Positions 58,952 through 64,000 of a DNA stretch of 64,000 nucleotides are shown here, one piece after another. Numbering within the stretch: the first letter of the stretch is position 1; every line of letters begins with the position of its first letter. The DNA lies in the NCBI GenBank assembly GCA_029962745.1, contig CM057165.1, positions 25,155,882 to 25,219,881 on the forward strand, written 5' to 3'. The notes under the pieces were generated by a model. It worked only from the letters and a program-made list of their open reading frames with translations, was not told the DNA's origin and made no database searches. The stretch is from Echinometra lucunter (taxonomy: Eukaryota; Echinodermata; Echinoidea; Camarodonta; Echinometridae). The position numbers were made by a program, and so were the translations under genes.

Positions 58952-60014
58952 ACTGCTCCCTATTTGCATAAGGCCATGAAGGTAAACCGAAAGTGTGGAG
59001 GCTTGAGAAGATGAAAAGATAGAAGTGATGTGTCAAATTTAAATTGCTCTAGCAAAGCTACAAGAGAAAGAAAGTGAACAACTGTGCCGAGTAAAAGAGT
59101 GGATATCTTGAAAAGAAGTATTTTAATAGTAAAATCTGTGAATGAGCTAGTTGAGACTGAAGGGTGTGAGAGCAGAAATTGAATTAGTAAAATGTACAGC
59201 AAATGGGGTAATATGTGTGATCATTGTTTCTTTAGTTCTATATTTTCCCCTTTCTCTTCTACTTGATTATTATCATCAGATCAGTTTCCCACTCTATTCC
59301 CTCTTCTTGGAGCTCTCTTTCCCCTTCTCTCCACAATCAGAGTGCCTTCATAATCTCTTCCCACCTCCCAGATTAGCTGGTGAAAGGAGTATTGCAAAAG
59401 AGAGTGAAAAATAAATAAATAAAATGAATAAATAAATAAATAAATAAATAGATAAATAAATAAATGGATGCTTGGATTTGATAATGAATGAAAGTGAATT
59501 TTAAAATCATATCTGCGGACACAAAGACTGAAGTACAGTTAGAAAGAAATTATAACAGATAGGTAATTCATTTGAGGGTTCAGACCTTCACGTTTTTTCT
59601 AAAGAAGGATCCAACCAAGTATTGTAGAGGCCACCAGTTAAAAAAAAAAAAAAGAATCATCGACTACAAGATATAATAGTTTGATACAGATGTTGGGTAC
59701 CCAGTCACGTAAACAAGAAAGAAGAATGGTTTCCAAATGATAGATCGGAGGCTCCGCCCCCGTACTATTATCTTTTTTGTGATCGATAACCAGATTAAGT
59801 GCGTTGACTGGCGCATCAGAATGGTCGAAGTTGATTTGCTACATCCCTTGCGCGGGGAGCGCGCAATGGGTGAATAAAATTACAATAAATACATGTATTA
59901 AGCGATTTGACCTTTCCTCTCGCGCTGATGTCTGCATTGTTTCGCATCGCGTACTATTTGTTATGTGGGTACGCTGTGTGAAGGGGAGCATCTCACAAAA
60001 TGCATAATTCATGA

Positions 60015-60085
60015 CAGCTCATGAATTATTTAGAAGGGCTTATTTCGGCTTCTAATGGACGAAAGGTAATGGCGGAGCTTAGGGG
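60015..60085. repeat. right arm of the 9.8-kb-spaced inverted repeat
   Basis: AGAAGGGCTTATTTCGGCTT then CTAATGGACGAAAG is the inverse of 50200-50240. See the entry for the left arm. Confidence 0.8.
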
Positions 60086-60144
60086 GAAGGCTAGAGAGGC
60101 AACTAAAATTTGACCTTTGACATGCCATAGGCTTTTGCATTGGG

Positions 60145-60157
60145 CCAAAATGGCGGC
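60145..60157 (+). promoter_or_regulatory. YY1-like promoter motif
   Basis: CCAAAATGGCGGC is a close match to the AANATGGCGGC motif found at the start sites of many animal genes. It sits in a CpG-containing stretch about 180 bp upstream of a Kozak-type ATG. Confidence 0.5.
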
Positions 60158-60329
60158 CGCGGCAAAATTGAAGACGACTTCGGAGGGTCAATTATTATTC
60201 ATGAGATAAAACTGTCAAATACCGTTCGATGATTGGGTAATTGCCTTCATGTTTAATGCATAAGCTCATACATAAAACATTTTTGCCTTCCCACAATTCC
60301 CTACGATTTGAGGCAGCAATTCGGATAAA

Positions 60330-60479
60330 ATGGCGACTGGAAGAGGAGTGCAACTTTTTGACCATTTCAGCACAAACGCTCAAGAAATTTGTTTCAGCAA
60401 ATCTGTGTGTTGTGAAAAGAATTTAGAGTTAACCCCAACGAAGCAGAACATCTTCAAAGGAGCATTCATAATGGAATGA
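60330..60479 (+). CDS. 49-aa small ORF in the first exon of transcript 3
   Basis: The ORF starts AAAATGGCG (good context) and encodes MATGRGVQLFDHFSTN... ending in AFIME, with TGA at 60477-60479, 21 nt before the donor. I do not recognise it. It could be a translated small ORF, an upstream ORF or chance. Confidence 0.2.
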   Translation: MATGRGVQLFDHFSTNAQEICFSKSVCCEKNLELTPTKQNIFKGAFIME

Positions 60480-61576
60480 GATTATATGATGATCTGAAAT
60501 GTAAGTAAAGTGACATTTTGTTCAGCATTCTTCATCGTAGTTGTTAATGGTCCGCCAATCAGTGCGTAGGCTACCTGTACAAAGTGTATGGGACATCACC
60601 TCCAAGGCCCAGAATTAAAACGCTATTGTTGAATGCAAATCAGCTCTAAATCAACAGAGAAAAATAATTTAATGGCGATATTTTTCAAAGAGATGTAACT
60701 TTTTCCGTAGAGAAATGTTTATAGAAATTTCTCCGGTGAATAAACAACTGGAGCAAGCTAAATTAGCGATAATCAGCGGTAGATGTTGACCTGTTCGAAA
60801 CTGGAGTCGAGGCTGAGTGCACTGCAAGACGGACGGGGAACGACCAGGGTACGAAATTCCCAAGCGTATTGAAGCCGTTGCTAGCCGGCTGGAGTGAGTG
60901 TCCCAGTGCCCCTTGATGGGAACATTGATCCGGACTAAAACTTCAGCCATGATGATGATTATTCATGCTAATCACGAAAAGGCGCTATATCAAATGACTT
61001 TTGGATTGGAATCTATGCCCTCGTTTGAATTCATGATACATCCTTTACTGGCATGACTGGACCTTCCCTTGTCCTTGACTAGTTGAGGTTTTCTTTGTCA
61101 TGAAAATCACCCATCATCAAACAGTTAGGCCTAACATTAGACCACATCTCACCACAATGCTTTTTTAAAAATATATTAATATTCATGACATATATCTCTT
61201 TCTCTTCTTAATTTTTTTAAGGGGACCTGAACCTGATGTAGTCTTCTGATGGCACTATACAGGCAGATTTGGTTATCAAGTCAACTCCACTAGCAAGGTA
61301 TGAAATAAGCCCATTTGTAGCTTTGGAAAGTGTAGATTTTTAAGGTTTATCATTTAGATCTAGATCTATGTAGTAATTAGGCTAAAGTTAGACAGAAATA
61401 TCCATCTGCCGTTGGTTTTTAAGAAAAAAAAAAAACACATTTTACTACAGAGTAGCCATACAAAGTAACGACTAACGAGTCTCAGCCTAATAACAACCAC
61501 CAATATCTTTATTATCACAGACTGAAGCTTCATCCAGTCTATGTGCAGACCTCCTGGTATTAATAGTAGTACTTTG

Positions 61577-61612
<36 letters not shown>

Positions 61613-61615
61613 GAG

Positions 61616-61694
<79 letters not shown>

Positions 61695-61696
61695 AG

Positions 61697-61754
<58 letters not shown>

Positions 61755-61756
61755 AG

Positions 61757-61838
<82 letters not shown>

Positions 61839-61858
61839 TAGTAGTAGTAGTAGTAGAG

Positions 61859-61916
<58 letters not shown>

Positions 61917-61922
61917 AGGTAA

Positions 61923-61967
<45 letters not shown>

Positions 61968-61969
61968 AG

Positions 61970-62003
<34 letters not shown>

Positions 62004-62005
62004 AG

Positions 62006-62060
<55 letters not shown>

Positions 62061-62062
62061 AG

Positions 62063-62117
<55 letters not shown>

Positions 62118-62119
62118 AG

Positions 62120-62176
<57 letters not shown>
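61577..62176. repeat. 600-bp TAG microsatellite with spaced AGG interruptions
   Basis: Nearly perfect (GTA)n is broken by single GAGGTA interruptions about every 35-100 bp. The last several are about 52-57 bp apart, so the array probably grew by duplicating interrupted blocks. Poly-Val and poly-Leu frames are artefacts. Confidence 0.97.
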
Positions 62177-62178
<2 letters not shown>

Positions 62179-62239
62179 TTAGAATAAAGTTTCAGGCAGT
62201 TCATCAGATCATTTATCATGTACTTAGAGAGGTGCCTTT

Positions 62240-62293
<54 letters not shown>
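62240..62293. repeat. CT dinucleotide tract
   Basis: (CT)n of about 54 bp, followed shortly by the acceptor of the last exon of candidate transcript 3. It could act as an extended pyrimidine tract. Confidence 0.95.
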
Positions 62294-62300
<7 letters not shown>

Positions 62301-62550
62301 CTTGACTCAGCAGCATGTTTACAAATTTTCTCTCTTTTCTTTTGTTTTCTACCTGCAGGTTGTCTAAGAAGTTCAGTTACAAGGCTTGTAGAGTATCCAG
62401 CTGCTTGAGGACTGATGAATTGCACCCATCCCCAAGCCCTTTGTATAAAAAACTTCATTTGTGCATCTTGCTTAAAAGATGTACACCAAAATTCAAATTT
62501 GAGACTATTTAATTTCAGGACAGGCAAATAAAATGTATAGATCTATAAAT

Positions 62551-64000
62551 TTCAGTTGAACCATGGACCAAAACACTTTTAACAACTATTTTTTTTAAAA
62601 AATAGGGAACACAATTATTGTAGGCCTAATTAGAAGTTGTGCTTTCAAAATTACTGTAATTAACATTTCAAAGTTAAAGTGATTACACAGTGGGTTTTTT
62701 TTTTTTTTGATATATGATCGAGAATAGAATTCTAAGAAAAATTACATTAAAAATATGATGATTTTCAATCGAAATCAATGCATTTTGGCTAATTTTCTCA
62801 TAAAAAGTCAAGAGCTGACCAAAAATTGGAGTATGAGGTATGACGTAAAAGTGGGTACCCAGCTTCACGCATTACAGTTGTGCTGCCTGCTAGACTGTGC
62901 AATTTGTATTATACCTTGCGTGCATTTTGCTAGAAGTGCACGACAAGGTACCCAGTTTGACGTCATTTTGACGTAAAAGTGGGTACCCAGTTGAAACTGG
63001 GTCACAGCCGAGGGGTCAAAAATATCCTGAAATCTTACCACATTTGCGGGTTTCCTTGGCAAAACGACTTTTAAAAAAACTTTAGGCAGATGATTTTCTG
63101 CTAATAAAATCATGTTCTTTTAAATGAGCTAACATTGTTTCAGCATTGGGTACCCCCTTTAAGGGATTGGAATGGTAATCATGTAATTGGCTTAGGTTGA
63201 TTGTCCAGGGGTAGACACTGAGGGTGTGGAGGGGGGGGGGGGTGATTGTTCAGAGGGTAGTTCTGGAGCAAGTGCAGTCAATTATTAGGGATGGGTTGCT
63301 TCACACTGCTACCTTAATTTACAAAACTACCTATGCAGGTATGTGGGGAAGCAGTTGGCTAAATTGTTTCTGAAAATTGTAAAAACTTATGTTTTCTGCA
63401 GATGAGCACTCCACAGAGTGTATTTGGTGCTGTATACATGTAAGTTACATTTATAATCAGTATTATCATTATTCTTTTGTACAATTATTATGACTATTAT
63501 CATTATTATTGTTATTATGAAGTTACATTGATAGACTATATGGATTCACTCTGCAAGAATGTTTATATAGTAGGCCTATTATAAGTATTCCCACAAGAGC
63601 TTTCTGCCTCCAGAAATGTTTGCTGATCTCTTGCTGCATTGAAATTAGATTTACACTTTTTTGCTAATAAAATAATTTTCTTCTCTCTATATTCTTATTG
63701 TCTTTCAATTTCTCTTAACCTTGAGTGAAATCTAATGTTGATGTTGCTTTTGTCAGTGTTGTTGATGATGATGAGGATGATGATGCTGGCACAAGATCAT
63801 ATGAAGTTGCTTTGTAATTGAGGTTGATTGCAGCCATATGGAGGGGGGGGGGGGGGGGGCACTGTCCGAAAACTCACTGAATAGCGAAAGAAAGATAGTG
63901 TTGATGATGATGATGATGATGATGATGATGACGAGGTTGAGGATGATAATTCCGGCCAAAGATCATATGAAGTTGCTTTGTAATTGAGGTGTGATTGGGG
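62551..64000. other. intergenic, no gene seen
   Basis: TGACGTAAAAGTGGGTACCC occurs twice (62841 and 62969), with a CRE-like TGACGTCA beside the second copy. G runs lie near 63229 and 63843 and GAT repeats near 63760-63780 and 63900-63930. A short exon-like segment 63402-63439 (CTGCAG|ATGAGC...CAT|GTAAGT) is flanked by good splice signals but is unconnected. Confidence 0.45.

Larger units (their letters stand above)
60160..62550 (+). ncRNA. candidate spliced transcript 3, mostly non-coding
   Basis: The first exon ends at 60500 (GAAAT|GTAAGT). Further exon-like segments are 61222-61297 (donor GCAAG|GTATGA), 61521-61556 (acceptor TATTATCACAG) and a terminal exon from 62359 after CTACCTGCAG, with AATAAA at 62527-62532. 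The internal exons have stops in the relevant frames. A 49-codon ORF lies entirely within exon 1. Confidence 0.4.

Noticed and set aside
61541..62219. Poly-Val and poly-Leu frames over 200 codons
   Set aside because: Translation of the TAG microsatellite.
1..64000. CRISPR array, operon or prokaryotic mobile element
   Set aside because: Repeats are satellites and TIR elements; genes have introns and Kozak starts, so no prokaryotic system is present.

Overview
The window is eukaryotic nuclear DNA from an animal. The evidence is AT-rich sequence, spliced genes with GT-AG introns, long simple repeats, many short terminal-inverted-repeat (TIR) elements, a non-LTR retrotransposon fragment and a tRNA-derived SINE. 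NB-ARC proteins joined to TPRs, the SINE and the dense MITE load fit a marine invertebrate deuterostome. An echinoderm such as a sea urchin is my best guess, but this is inference and no sequence marker here proves it.

Only two protein-coding genes are convincing, both on the + strand and both encoding divergent NB-ARC (STAND, NLR-like) proteins. Gene 1 (CDS 9218-18746, four coding exons, 792 aa by my splice model) is an NB-ARC-TPR protein. All intron phases close, and a small 80-nt exon (13139-13218) restores an exact 34-residue TPR spacing. Gene 2 (42100-45669, 1189 aa, uninterrupted CDS) is an NB-ARC protein with a long low-complexity linker and a C-terminal tail of seven ~28-residue repeats alternating in two types. 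The two NB-ARC domains look like local paralogues. Both have lost the acidic residues of the Walker B (kinase 2) motif, and gene 1 also has a damaged P-loop. They are therefore candidate nucleotide-binding or scaffold proteins, possibly innate-immune or death-signalling adaptors, rather than ordinary ATPases.

Layout: 1-1361 is a ~91-bp satellite with a 458-bp higher-order duplication. 1.4-9.1 kb is packed with foldback and TTAA-flanked elements. 9.2-18.7 kb is gene 1, whose introns hold a TAG microsatellite split by a CACTA-like MITE, a dispersed MITE, a SINE, palindromic AT-rich repeats with hammerhead-like motifs, and a 5'-truncated LINE. 18.8-42 kb is intergenic, with at least a dozen TIR elements and several long hairpins. 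42.1-45.7 kb is gene 2. 45.7-50 kb holds 3' flank, a MITE and simple repeats. 50-62.6 kb carries promoter-like sequence and strings of well-formed splice sites without coding potential. I read these as up to three spliced non-coding transcription units, one with a tandemly duplicated exon. 62.6-64 kb is intergenic.

The most distinctive material is the NB-ARC pair with degenerate catalytic motifs, the two-type tail repeats of gene 2, the set of TTAA-flanked elements (two sharing one TTAA), and the exon-duplicated non-coding gene. Intron-exon calls, non-coding gene calls and repeat family names are readings by eye, with no alignment or database search.
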